Shown here: positions 34,028 to 45,085 of the stretch, piece by piece
Layout of the letters: each line of letters begins with the position of its first letter
Numbering within the stretch: position 1 is the first letter of the stretch
Assembly: GCA_021292105.1 (NCBI GenBank)
Contig: CM037870.1
Span: 43,604,576 to 43,668,575 of the forward strand
Direction of reading: 5' to 3'
DNA length: 64,000 bases
From: Anadara kagoshimensis
Taxonomy: Eukaryota; Mollusca; Bivalvia; Arcoida; Arcidae
The notes under the pieces: generated by a model
The model's input: the letters and a program-made list of their open reading frames with translations, nothing else
Databases searched by the model: none
Told to the model about the DNA's origin: nothing
Translations under genes and position numbers: made by a program

Positions 34028-34205
34028 CAATCAAACCTGTCTATAAAATCCATCAAGGGGACCAGTAAAAGAGGCTTTTATGAACAGGTGGAATTTACAT
34101 ACAGGTTCAAATAATATGAATAAAGAACAGTTGGGATACAATTCCACTGGCCTTTATAAGCACGTGGCCATTTTATAGAGGTGGTCTTTAAGGCAGGTTG
34201 AACTG
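34028..34205. mobile_element. M2 element (TA-flanked, Tc1/mariner- or pogo-like MITE)
   Basis: The left end is CAATCAAACCTGTCTATAAA and the right end is TTAAGGCAGGTTGAACTG. TA lies on both sides (34026-34027 and 34206-34207). Internal blocks ATTTACATACAGGTTCAAAT, CAATTCCACTGGCCTTTATA and AGAGGTGGTCTTTAAGGC recur in the other M2 copies. There is no coding capacity. The superfamily is inferred only from the TA target and the terminal sequence style. Confidence 0.85.
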
Positions 34206-35232
34206 TACTTTGTATTTGTAACTGGATTAAACTGTTATTTGTATTTGAATAGAGCGCTTCTCAGAGTCTTCATCATCACGCCAACAATAGCAACAACAAC
34301 GTAACAAAAAATAACATTAACAAAACAGGTATAAAGCAGTGGTAATAAATGGCTAGAGTTGGCAATGCTTGTTTCGGCATTATAATGCACATGCTAACCA
34401 AAGCTTTTTTGGCTTTCTGGTAAGCGGTATCCAATGTCTAGGATTGACAGTGGTTGTTCCGGCATTCTGATTTTGAAGGCATAAGCTCCACAACGTCTGA
34501 TTTGGCATTCCGGTTAGCTGTTTTAAATATTTAGGTTTAGTCAAGCTTGTGACTAAGTTATCAAATGTTTAGGCTAAACAAAACTTGTTTCTATATACAT
34601 TCTGTTACGAATCTTCAATGGGTCTGTCATTTAAATACCGTATTCCAAAACATTCGGCATATACTGTTTGGTGCGCACAAAACAGTAACAACAACAAAAT
34701 AGTTACTATAGGCAATATCCACATGTCCACTTATAAGGAATATTCATATATGAATATTAACAATATCTATTGAATTCTTATGATGAACTCATTGTAGAAA
34801 ATTTGAGACATTCGGCAATGACCCACGCTTTTTCTCATACATTGTGCGTATGAATACACCTATGCACAACCCAGTCCAACAAAACATCGCGCATTGATGT
34901 TTCAAATAACCTGTCATCTATCATCAATCTGGATTTTTAACAAATTCAACATTTAACAGTTGTTATTTGACAACTGATATGAATTTGTAACTTTGTTTGT
35001 CAATTCAAATAAAATTTTATGAAATGTTCTTTTGTCTGCAGCGTACTATTTTTTAAGCCGCCTATTACGTCACATCATTAATGAGTTGGCGGGAATTATC
35101 TTCATTGACATATTGCCTGTTCCCCAGAATGTTTACATTGCCGACAGATTCGGTATTTACCAGTTTTTCTTTCTTAATTGTATGACGCAATCGAGAAGTT
35201 TGTAAAAAGAATGTTAGGAAATATTGTAAATA
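34206..35232. other. AT-rich sequence with weak local repeats
   Basis: From 34350 to 34520, phrases around TTSGGCATT and GGCATTCYGRTTA recur about three times at 70-80-base spacing, a faint old tandem repeat. No gene was recognised. Confidence 0.45.
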
Positions 35233-35354
35233 TAAGAATTCACTTTCTTTTTATTCCGGGACATCAAGTGCGAAGCAGTTCATTTAAGATTTGCTAGTTT
35301 TAAAATTTGGGTCATCACTTGATGTCCCAGAATAAAAAAGAAAGTCAATTCTTA
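35233..35354. mobile_element. Hairpin element with 38-bp arms
   Basis: TAAGAATTCACTTTCTTTTT / ATTCCGGGACATCAAGTG (35233-35270) pairs with CACTTGATGTCCCAGAATAA / AAAAGAAAGTCAATTCTTA (35316-35354), with only a few mismatches. The loop is about 45 bases. No further copies were noticed. The + frame beginning at 35307 starts inside the right arm and is not supported. Confidence 0.75.
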
Positions 35355-36329
35355 AATAAAATGAAACAAATAAACAACTGTGTTTCCTATCCAAACGGAC
35401 AGGTCAATTTTGTTTATATAAAAGTATCCGGTTCGCAATATCTCGTATCAATGATTCAGATCTATGTTTGTTCTACTATGCTTTTTCTGTCACTATGTTT
35501 TAGTGCCACGTGTCATATGCTGATTTTGATTTTTCTTTGTCATGTATTACACTACAGACTACAGTTTCGGGAGTAAAATAACAATAAAAACAACATAAGA
35601 ACAAAAACAGCACACCCATTTAACAACACCAACAGCAACAATTTAAGTACTGTAAAGCAATTTGTTGGCAATATCACACATCTAAGCATAGCACGAACGC
35701 ATTGTAGTTTGTTTCGGTAACTATTCAGTGGCCATACTTTGGTGGCATGTATCATATTCCGGGTTTGATTTTCTATTAAATACTTGTACATGAGAACTCA
35801 AAGTCATTTTGTTCTAAACCTTGTCAGAAAATATGATACGGATAATTTGTTACTAACTACAGTGTATGTAATTGGCCTAATAAACTTAAATTACATACCT
35901 TTCAATACAAACTGAAATAAAAAGCTTGAAATTATGCATGATATAATGCATAGCATTTTGGTAAGCAAGTTGCAATTCAAAGTGAAAATAGAAGAAACGA
36001 GTCGTTTGTCTAGACACAACCATTTTTTGTCAAGACAGTATGGCTGTCTGTGTGACTACTATTTAAAAATGGCCCATATCTCAAAATTGGGAAGAACGAT
36101 TGATCTAAATCATAAATATATGATTCTTAAAAATTGTGATGATGCCTCAATGTTTCATTTTTGTATATTTTTCTCTTTTTCCATTGAAAATTAAATTAAT
36201 TTTATTTTAATATATAGGCTTATCCAGTTTTAATTCTTGTTTTTATTTAGTTTTGATTTTTAAAATTCTTAATTTGGTTTTTACGGTTTTTGTTTCAATT
36301 TAAATTAGTTTTAATTTTTAACATTATTA
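35355..36329. other. AT-rich sequence, nothing assignable
   Basis: Frames of 79-89 codons on both strands lack motifs and overlap. Confidence 0.5.
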
Positions 36330-36470
36330 TTAGGGTTTTCCAAACTGTTCCAATTTAATCTAAATAATTTAATATTATTATTCGTGGGTTTTCCGAATTT
36401 CTGTTCTAAATTTCATTTAGTTTTAGTTTTTAACATTTTTTCATTTTGGGTTTTCCACACTAGTCTTTTT
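36330..36470. repeat. Degenerate repeat around GGGTTTTCC
   Basis: GGGTTTTCC recurs at about 36334, 36387 and 36449, each preceded by TTAGTTTTWRTTTTTAACATT-like T-rich sequence. It is diverged and of uncertain period (54-62 bases). Confidence 0.5.
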
Positions 36471-37164
36471 TGTGTAAATTACAATTTAAAAATATCGAAT
36501 TGTTTTGTTAAATATGTTAATCGTATGTTGAGTAAACAAAAACCATGTTTACTCTCTGTACCTATTGTTAACAAAATAAAATACAGTCATCACAAGTTAC
36601 CAATAAACAATAGTAAATAATATCTGACATATTTTCATTCAGAAAAAATAGCTATATCGAATTATAGCCAAGGAAAATCAATCTCACGTTTCTAGATTAA
36701 AGCCTATAGCATAGGTTTTAGTGACATATTTAAGTTCTTGTCTACATATGATAGATAGAATAATGAACGTTGTGTAATGACGGTGTTTTGATACCCATTA
36801 GGCTATGCTTAACTTCATCTAACTGAGAGAAAGGAGACTGCCATACCAATCAATACATGTATTCATTCACCAATAATACCTCTATACACATGATTCAATA
36901 CTCGGTAATCATACCAATATCACATATAGCAGAAAAAAGTTATAATTGCCAGGTCAAAATCAAATTAATTTATATACACCATGCATCTTTTCAATTAATG
37001 CATGTTAATCTAGGATTACGACAACCAAGTCTATTCACAGCGGTTTTATTATAAACAATTATTTTACGACATTATATTTCCTCTAAAACGCTTTCCAGCA
37101 GTAACAAAACTCACCATAACATTAACCGCGCCATTGTTTTAATATCGAATATCAATTATATACT
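36471..37164. other. AT-rich sequence, nothing assignable
   Basis: No gene or repeat boundary was recognised. Confidence 0.55.
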
Positions 37165-37356
37165 ATGCATAATATTTGTAAAGGATTTCTAAGAAGTTTC
37201 AATACAAGCTCAATAAAGCAGTTCGTTCCCGCAGAACTGAGAAGGCAAATATTACCCAAGAACGTTTCTGTGCGTGATACACGTCCCGACGGGTTTTCTA
37301 CGCCGGTCGATATTATCAGAGTTGGTCGACTTCAGAAGCTTTGCACATGCAAATGA
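37165..37356 (+). CDS. Unrecognised 63-codon ORF in a CpG-rich island
   Basis: The second half of this frame (37218-37332) holds 11 CpG dinucleotides in about 115 bases, while CpG is scarce on either side. Its codons are GC-richer, giving NVSVRDTRPDGFSTPVDIIR then VGRLQKLCTCK before the stop. CpG retention in an otherwise CpG-poor region is often seen in exons or promoter-proximal DNA of invertebrates. I recognise no family, and no convincing donor or acceptor frames it. It could equally be a young mobile-element fragment. Confidence 0.2.
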   Translation: MHNICKGFLRSFNTSSIKQFVPAELRRQILPKNVSVRDTRPDGFSTPVDIIRVGRLQKLCTCK

Positions 37357-39067
37357 GAGTGGTACTGATTACCTTGTCATTAAATTGTAATATCTCTCTC
37401 TGTCTATTGGACTAGATGCTGCAATTGCTAAAGTAGTAATAATACTATATATTGTGAAGCGGATTCTATTATAGCTGGCCCAGATTTAAATAGAATCTGA
37501 GATTACGATTCTTAGTGAAATCGGTGTTAACTTTTATACGGGATGGTACTGGTCCGGAGCATGTGGTATAATTCGGAACTGTTTAATATATAAAAAAGAA
37601 GTTAAAGCAGCAGTTCGGATTACCTGTTAAGTAAAAATCAGTGTTAAATGCAAGTGTAATCATTAACTGAGAGGGATAATACTGAATGGATTTGAATGAA
37701 AATTGTGCCGAATTGGAAGTTATTGCAAAAATCTGTGGAAGTCGAAGACAGGACGGAACGTAAAGATATGCATGATTACTCAAAGTAAGTTGTATATCAA
37801 TATTCATATGTATATTTCTTAGCTTTGTATGTCATGTGGGATCAGTTCATTGATGTGGTTTTATAATGTCCAGAGCTTCTCCTGTCCTCCCCTGGGAAAT
37901 CATGGTCTTCGCCTTATTACGATGTTGTGTAATAGGTAATACCAATTACGACCATCATGTGTCTCTTGTGTGTAACTTTAACACTTCGTCCCCCAAATAA
38001 TCTATTGATGATTTACAAGTTCATCATTGTTATTTTATTACATATTGAAAGACTCGAATGATCGGCCATTTACTAGTTGTAAATATATCTAAACCAGATT
38101 TCTATTTCTGATTATCATTATCATTATTATAAATATCTGTATTTGTTTTTTTATTTTTTATTAATATATTTTATAAAAGACTCGAAAAAGCATTTTTTAA
38201 ATGTTTGTTTGTTTTGTTGACACACATCCATGTTTATTAAAATGGGTAGGTTTACCTAACTTCGTTGGTATATGTAAAAAGTAGTGCACTTATAATATAA
38301 ATACTAGTACGCATATGAGCATTAGGTATTCATATACATCAAAAGGTACCTGTACTTATTTTGATTGATGAAAACGAAACGAGTTTCTTTTAAAAATTCT
38401 TTCCATGGATACTATCATTTTGATATGTAAATGAGGTACTTAATATTCATAATTGTTTTGTAAGGTTAATTAAAATGTCATAATTGCTACAAAATGTTGT
38501 GTTTTGTCTCTTTCTAATTTCGATTGAATGGTGAACTACTTTTTTAATTTTTTCAACCTTTTTGATTATGTATTCAACTTCATTGTTTTAAATTCTGCAA
38601 AAGAAATCAATTATTAGGGTCCTAATCACTTGGCCTTCTTCGTATTATAACCACACCATGGGCATATAGACGACCGTCCAAAGTCGATGTTGTATAGTCA
38701 TTTGTCACGATTGGGGTTTTTCCTTTCTAGTCTAGTCTTGTTTAGCTGTTCCTGGTATTGTTTCGTGTTCTTTTTCCCTTGGCTGTCTGTTGCCAAGTAC
38801 ATGTTTTTTTCTGTGGCGGATTTCTTTGCGGATTTCGTTCCTCTACGTAAAAAACTGAATAAATAATTATATATCCAAGGGATAGTATTTATAAAATTTG
38901 CAAAGTAATTGAGAACTAAAAACTCACTAATAAATGCTGAAACTGAAAAATTAAAAAATTAAATCTCTGCTTTTTTACATTTTATTATTGTTATTATTAT
39001 TTAGTCAACTTGTATTTTGAATGTTAGTCATGACCACGTCTAGGTATACTTGATTGAGATATAATTA
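37357..39067. other. AT-rich sequence, nothing assignable
   Basis: No gene or repeat boundary was recognised; short frames only. Confidence 0.5.
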
Positions 39068-39251
39068 CAATCAAACCTCTCTATAAAGGCCACACAAGGA
39101 AACCTTAAAAGAACCATTTGTACACAGGTTGCACCTTATTTACAGGTTCAAATAAACAAAATTAAGAGCTATTGGCACAACATTTTACTGATTTTCCTTA
39201 AAAAGCGCATGTGGTCCTTATATAGAGTTGACCTTTAAGCAGGTTCGACTG
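39068..39251. mobile_element. M2 element copy
   Basis: The ends are CAATCAAACCTCTCTATAAA and AAGCAGGTTCGACTG, with TA at 39066-39067 and 39252-39253. It shares ATTTACAGGTTCAAATAA with the 34028 copy. The 102-codon antisense frame 39198-39506 crosses its right end and is not supported. Confidence 0.83.
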
Positions 39252-39826
39252 TATGTGTTTTATTAAACTTCCACATTTGGGATAAACAAACGTAGCTGGA
39301 CACCATTGATATCGAGCGACGTCTTGATTAAAATATGAAAAGGACCCGGGAATTTTGTCTTCAGAAAATAGTACTTGGTAACTTAAATAATTTATATGGT
39401 CAGAGCAACTAAACAAAGCCATATACTTGTCTGTATTTGTGTTCTTATTCATGTCAAGTCTACGTGAGTTATTGAAGCAGTGTCCTGATAGGTTCTCCAG
39501 AACCAATACGTCTTCGATTACTACAACAGGGCAGGTGCTAATACAAGGATAGAAATATTTTGATCAACATTGCTTAGCAAGTTGTAGAATCAGGTCAAGT
39601 TTGTTTATTTAGGTGTCACGTACATGTACGTACGTAGCATTCAGCTGTACTTATGTATCATCAGGACAGATAAGTCGATTAAATGACCAGTTTGTACATG
39701 TTTTTATGTTATGGATTTTAAGTGTAGCGATATGTTGTTTTTTTCTTTCACATACTACTGTTATATTTTTTACCAAAATCGAAATCATATAAAACTGTTA
39801 TCTTAATTATTACTGTATACGTACTA

Positions 39827-39889
<63 letters not shown>

Positions 39890-40067
39890 TATCATCGTCG
39901 TCGTTGTCGTCATCATCATCATCATCATCATCATCATAAAGACAATCATCTTCATTATCATCATCAACATCATCATCATCATCATCATGAAGACGATCAT
40001 CATCATCATCACCATCATCATCTGATCATCGGCATCATCACAGTCATCATCATCATCATCATCATCA

Positions 40068-40114
<47 letters not shown>

Positions 40115-40231
40115 AGACAATCATCATCAGCAGCAGCAGCAGCAGCAACATCATCAACATCAAGACAATCATCATCATCAGCAGCAGCAGCAGCAACAGC
40201 AACAGCATCATCATCATCATCACAACAACAA
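39827..40231. repeat. (CAT)n tract with AGC/AAC interruptions
   Basis: Long CAT runs are interrupted by CGTCGTCGTTGTCG, AAGACAATC, AGCAGC and AACATC segments, always in triplet steps. The Met-rich translations on the - strand are artefacts of the triplet phase. Confidence 0.97.
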
Positions 40232-41835
40232 CAAAATTCACTACAGTTACTAACACAAAAGCTACAATTTTACTATAACTCTCACAACATTTACTACTAT
40301 TACAACTACAACAACAACAACAACAACAACTACTATTAACTCAAAAACTAAAACAATTACTACTCCTGCAACAACATCAACAATACCTACTACTGCTACT
40401 ATATATATAAGCTACTACTACAACAACAACTACTACTATCGGTGTTGTTGCTGTTTTAGTTGCCATGAGTGCAAAAACTCAGTGCAGTTACTAAGTAATT
40501 ATAATTATTACTTATATGATAGCTATTACTTTAATTTTTAATATAGAAACTTCCACTTTTGCAACAGTATCTACTTTACCTGCTATTAAATCACCACTAC
40601 TACTACACAACACTATCACTTTTACTTCACTTTTTACTTCACCCACTTCAAAAATCATAACTACAACAAAAACTACTACTATTTCTACTACTACTTCATC
40701 TCCTCCTCTTTTCCCTCATTTTCCTTCTACTACTACTACTGTTGTGCTGCTTCTACTATCATTACTACTAGACCTCCCCCTTCTCTTACTACAACAACAA
40801 AAACAACTACAGCAACTACTACTACTACTAATCCTGCTACTACTACTACTACCACGACACAACTTCTACACCTCGCCTTCCTCTTACTTCTACTACTATC
40901 GTTACAACTACTACTACTAATCCTGCTACTACTACTACTACCACGACACAACTTCTACACCTCCCCTTCCTCTTACTTCTACTACTATCGTTACAACTAC
41001 TACTACTAATCCTGTTACTACTACTACTACCACGACACAACTTCTACACCTCCCCTTCCTCTTACTTCTACTACTATCGTTACAACTACTACTACTAATC
41101 CTGCTACTACTACTATTACCACGACACAACTTCTACACCTCCCCCTTCCTCTTACTTCTACTACTATCGTTACAACTACTACTACTAATCCTGCTACTAC
41201 TACTATTACCACGACACAACTTCTACACCTCCCCCTTCCTCTTACTTCTACTACTATCGTTACAACTACTACTAAATCCTGCTACTACTACACTACCACG
41301 ACACAACTTCTACACCTCCCTCCTCTTACTTCTACTACTATCGTTACAACTACTTCTACTAATCCTGCTACTACTACTACTACCACGACACAACTTCTAC
41401 ACCTCCCTTCCTCTTACTTCTACTACTATCGTTACAACTACTACTACTAATCCTGCTACTACTACTACTACCACCACACAACTTCTACACCTCCCCCTTC
41501 CTCTTACTTCTACTACTATCGTTACAACTACTACTACTAATCCTGCTACTACTACTACTACCACGACACAACTTCTACACCTCCCCCTTCCTCTTACTTC
41601 TACTACTATCGTTACAACTACTACTACCTCTATTCCTTCTTACTACTTACTATTAAATCTCCTACTTTTTCCTCCTCATACTACTACTACTGCTACCCCC
41701 ACGATACAACTACAAACCTCCTATTGTTACTACTACTAAACCTCCTCCTTATATTGCTTCTACTTCTAAACCTTCCCCTCCTACTTTGGCTACTACTGAT
41801 ACTGTTTTTTCTACTCTTCCTTCTCCACAACTTCT
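40232..41835. repeat. ACT/ACA trinucleotide-phased tract with an 89-bp higher-order repeat
   Basis: The + strand is made almost only of A, C and T, in ACT, ACA and CTT/CCT triplets, for about 1.6 kb. From about 40770 to 41640 an 89-bp unit repeats about nine times. Each unit contains CACGACACAACTTCTACACC, CTTACTTCTACTACTATCGT and TACAACTACTACTACTAATC. Period slips of one to three bases occur in some units. The 134-codon + frame and four - frames are products of the repeat. Confidence 0.95.
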
Positions 41836-42164
41836 ATAAATGTTTATTTACCATCTTATAGATTCTGAAATAACAGACAATAACAACAATGTCTTAAGCG
41901 TCACAGACTTGACAGACTAAGGCAGACAGTTGTTACAGTTAATCAAAATACTGTGTCTTCTAGTGTAGACAAAACCACCTCGGAGAGATTAAACCTGTAT
42001 CTCTACATTGTAAACAACCTGTTTGTCTCCCTCCAGTAGCATAGCTACCCAAGGCCTCTAATGCTTAAACAAAAATAATACTGCGCAGAACTTTGTAGTC
42101 TTTTATATTGGGTGGTAATACCCCGTGGCCACCTATCATAATTCAGTTACCCTATAAAATACAT
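41836..42164. other. Unassigned sequence after the satellite tract
   Basis: No gene was recognised. Confidence 0.5.
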
Positions 42165-42415
42165 GCCATCCTATGGAGACGTGTGGTGTTGTAGTATCAT
42201 ATAAAAAGAATGGTAGATACCAATCATGGTTTTCGTCATATCATAATTAAGTTCGGCTATTCCAAAATGGTCATCCGAGGAGACTTGTGGTATTGTGGTG
42301 TCATTCTTATCGTGTGTTAGATACCCGACAAAGTTTCTGTCATATCATAAGTGAGTTCCATTCAGGAGTCGTCAACATTGGGAAATCGTGGTGTCACTTA
42401 TACCTAATTAGGGGT
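42165..42415. repeat. About 105-bp tandem repeat, two to three diverged copies
   Basis: TGGAGACGTGTGGTGTTGTA...GTAGATACC...GTCATATCATAATTAAGTTC recurs as GGAGACTTGTGGTATTGTGG...TTAGATACC...GTCATATCATAAGTGAGTTC. A third partial version (AAATCGTGGTGTCA) follows. The 60-codon frame 42287-42469 lies in it. Confidence 0.7.
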
Positions 42416-43863
42416 ATTAAGCATATAAATCTCCCTAACATGGATATAGCGGTTTGTTATAAATATTGAGTTAGAAGACGCATGCAATAATTTTATTCAT
42501 TGTAGCGACTGCCTATCCGCTGTAGTCTGCAAAGTTAGTGGCCTGAAAGTTTTTTTTTAAAATCTTAAATGAAACAGCATAATGCTAGTTTCTTTTAAAA
42601 TTTCATTTGATTTGGCTTTGAGGTTTGTTAACTGTTACAAAAGGCCGAACTGGACATGCACTCTTAAACATCGGTTATATAAACTAAGTTCAGTTATACT
42701 TTTCACTACTTAAGAGCTGGTCAGTCACAACGGTATTATATTCAAAATGGAAAATGTGAACCTTCTATTTTAGGCAAATTGACAAATTACACAATGAATT
42801 TTTCATGTTAAACTAGGTTTATTCAAGAAGATATGCTACAGACAATTCATACTTATAAGCACAATCATGGTACTGGCAATAGGTAAACGGAAGCATCTTG
42901 CTATGTAACCAAAAATACATGCAAGAGCAATAATATTTTAATGACATGACCATGAAACAAGACCAAATACGCAATCTGTCTTTAGATGGCGTTGCACAAC
43001 GTTTTGGACGTATTTAGTTTAGTGAGACGTGTGTACGTCGTGTGAGACTACTCAAGCATTTAATCAATACGCATAGTAATAATGTACAATGTCGGACTTG
43101 TATAGCCGGTTCACATAGTTGAACATTAACGCTACGTTATATTCAGATTCCTATTAGAATTTTCCCATTTGGGATACTTTAATAAAACAAAAATCGATTA
43201 GAAAATCACACGAATACCTTTTAAGAATTGAACATCCTTCATGCAAATGAATAATTTAATATGGACATTTATTTAAATGAAACTTGTGGATACTTGTATT
43301 TTTGCTCTTATACCTTGTATATCTAACAGCTAACAGCTAGCTGACATTATGAGTTCAAGTTGAAGGCTATGTTGTCTACATCAGTGACACGGAATTTGGA
43401 CAATTTTTTCTTAAAATCGTTCAGATAATGAATGCTTTGCAAAGTCGATAGTAGGCCCTTACTCTATACACGTATTTACAAAGTTAGTCAAATATTAATA
43501 TTTACATTTGTAATGTTTTGTTCTATAAAACTCAGTTTGAGCCCAGGTGTAGGTTTACCGTTATAATTATCATTAATGAAGTGACGTTACTCATTCCTTG
43601 CTTATTTCCATACGATTGACGTCATTTGTTACCTATTCCAGGAACTGAACATGCATATCAAAAGCGTTTTATAGTGTGCTTTGCACAGCAATAATGGAAG
43701 TTATAGCACTATAATCACCATTTCTCGACAGATTGTTCGTTGGTTAATTTTTTTTCTTAAAAAATTCATAATCTAAATTTAACTCATACATAGTTGATCA
43801 AATCGCTTGTAATTTCTAAATGTTAAAATGAATGTTGCGCATGATTACATGGTTGAAATATGA
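42416..43863. other. AT-rich sequence upstream of the reverse-transcriptase fragment
   Basis: I looked here for the missing N-terminal part of the reverse transcriptase and saw none, which fits 5' truncation on insertion. No other gene was recognised. Confidence 0.5.
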
Positions 43864-44594
43864 TATTTCAAGCATCATACGGATTCCAAACAAAAATATA
43901 CTGAAGATACCATCAACAAAATGTTGGAGTTTTTGATAGATAACATATTTGTTGTGTTTGGTAATATAGTTTTTCAGCAAACAATTGGTATACCAATGGG
44001 TACAAACTGTGCACCATTGCTTGCTGATTTGTTTCTTTATTCTTACGAAGCAGAATTTATGCAGAACCTTGTTAAATCTGGAGAGACAACTGTTGCCAAA
44101 TTATTCAACTCAACATACAGATACATAGATGACGTTCTGTCTCTTAACAATCCTAAATTTGAGACTATGTAAATGTCATCTATCCTAGTGAGCTCGAAAT
44201 AAAAGACACCACTGATTCCTCAAGTTCTGCTTCATATTTAGACTTATACCTGAATTATGACGCACAAGAAAGGCTACATTTGAAACTTTATGACAAACGT
44301 GATGACTTCAATTTTTCTATTGTCAACTTTCCTTTTTTATGCAGCAATATACCTGCTTCTCCTGCTTATGGTGTATTTGTTTCCCAATTAATACGCTATG
44401 GTAGAGCTTGTTCCCACTACGGGGACTTTGTACAACGAAGTAGGCTGCTTGCAAATAAATTGTTGACTCAGGGATATTGCAAGCCTAGGCTTATCAAGGC
44501 CCTCAAAAAGTTTTATGGCCGTCATCACAGTATTGTTGATAAGTTTGATGTCTCTGTGTCCAGGATTGCCTTGGATATATTTGACGTCTCATAG
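43864..44594 (+). pseudogene. Retroelement reverse transcriptase, 5'-truncated and frameshifted (Penelope-like class probable)
   Basis: The first frame opens after a TGA at 43861 and reads HHTDSKQKYTEDTINKMLEF, then palm motif QQTIGIPMGTNCAPLLAD, then the catalytic motif YRYIDDVLSL (YIDD at 44122-44133), and stops at 44170. A second frame, one base offset, continues the same protein from about 44166 (YPSELEIKDTTDSSSSASYL), through LYDKRDDFNFSIVNFPFL and PAYGVFVSQLIRYGRACS, to a thumb-like end with KKFYGRHHS and a stop at 44592. A one-base loss near 44160-44166 explains the break. The finger region with the first catalytic aspartate is missing, and no GIY-YIG endonuclease follows. An intact relative would reverse-transcribe its own RNA at a nicked target. 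From memory, very similar sequences are widespread in fish, amphibians and invertebrates; I place it with Penelope-like elements, but the class is inferred, not proven. This copy cannot be functional. Confidence 0.9.
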
Positions 44595-44795
44595 TTCCAT
44601 GTTCCTTTCACACAATTTTGATTACACACGTGACGGGTGTAGCTAGCTAAACAGGAGGCTTACCCTTCCGGAGCACCCGGCCTCACTTCCCTGGTGGAAG
44701 TTCACGTGTCTAACCTAACTTGTCAGTTCCAAAGTTTTTACTTTGCTTCCGGATTGTGATTCGGAAATGGATAAGTATGTTTGTTTTTGATATAC
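44595..44795 (+). mobile_element. T1 tail, 3' region of the retroelement
   Basis: It directly follows the reverse-transcriptase stop codon. Diagnostic blocks are CATAGTTCCATGTTCC, CACACGTGACGGGTGTAGCT, ACCCTTCCGGAGCACCCGGC, CCCTGGTGGAAGTTCACGTG and TGGATAAGTATGTTTG. The same blocks, without coding sequence, occur at several other places in the window, so this is the conserved non-coding 3' end of the family. Confidence 0.85.
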
Positions 44796-44814
44796 TTATG
44801 AAATGCAAGCTTAA

Positions 44815-45085
44815 CTAATCGAAAACAAACATATTAATACATGCCCGAATTGCAATCCACAAGCAAAGTAGAAACTTTGAAATTGACAAATTACGTTAAA
44901 CACGTGAATCTCCACCAGGGAAGTGAGGCTGGGTGCTCCGGAAGGGTAAGTACTTCCTGTTTAGCGCTACGTATACACCCGTCACGTGTGTACTAGTAAT
45001 TAAAATTTAGTGTAAGGAAAGGGAACTATGGGAAGTCATATCCAGGAAACAGAGACGTCAAACTTGTAACAATACTGTGATCACA
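44815..45085 (-). mobile_element. Inverted second T1 tail, tail-to-tail with the first
   Basis: This is the reverse complement of 44540-44795: AACAAACATATTAATACATG, CACCAGGGAAGTGAGG, GCTCCGGAAGGGTAAG, ACACCCGTCACGTGTG, AACTATGGGAAGTCATAT and GAGACGTCAAACTTG. It extends slightly into the C-terminal coding end (CAATACTGTGATCAC). Identity with the first tail is roughly 80% by eye. It is either an independent insertion into the tail or the inverted partner of a terminal-repeat structure, as Penelope-like elements often show. Confidence 0.85.

Noticed and set aside
39824..40256. Met-rich proteins on the minus strand
   Set aside because: They are translations of CAT triplet repeats with no non-repeat flanking coding sequence.
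40516..41212. Protein-coding frames in the ACT/CTT tract, including a 134-codon one
   Set aside because: Open frames result from triplet-phased, G-poor sequence. Overlapping antisense frames recur every 89 bases with the satellite unit.
43864..44594. Endogenous retrovirus polymerase
   Set aside because: The motif order and the flanking tail fit a Penelope-like or related retroelement. There are no LTRs, protease, RNase H or integrase.
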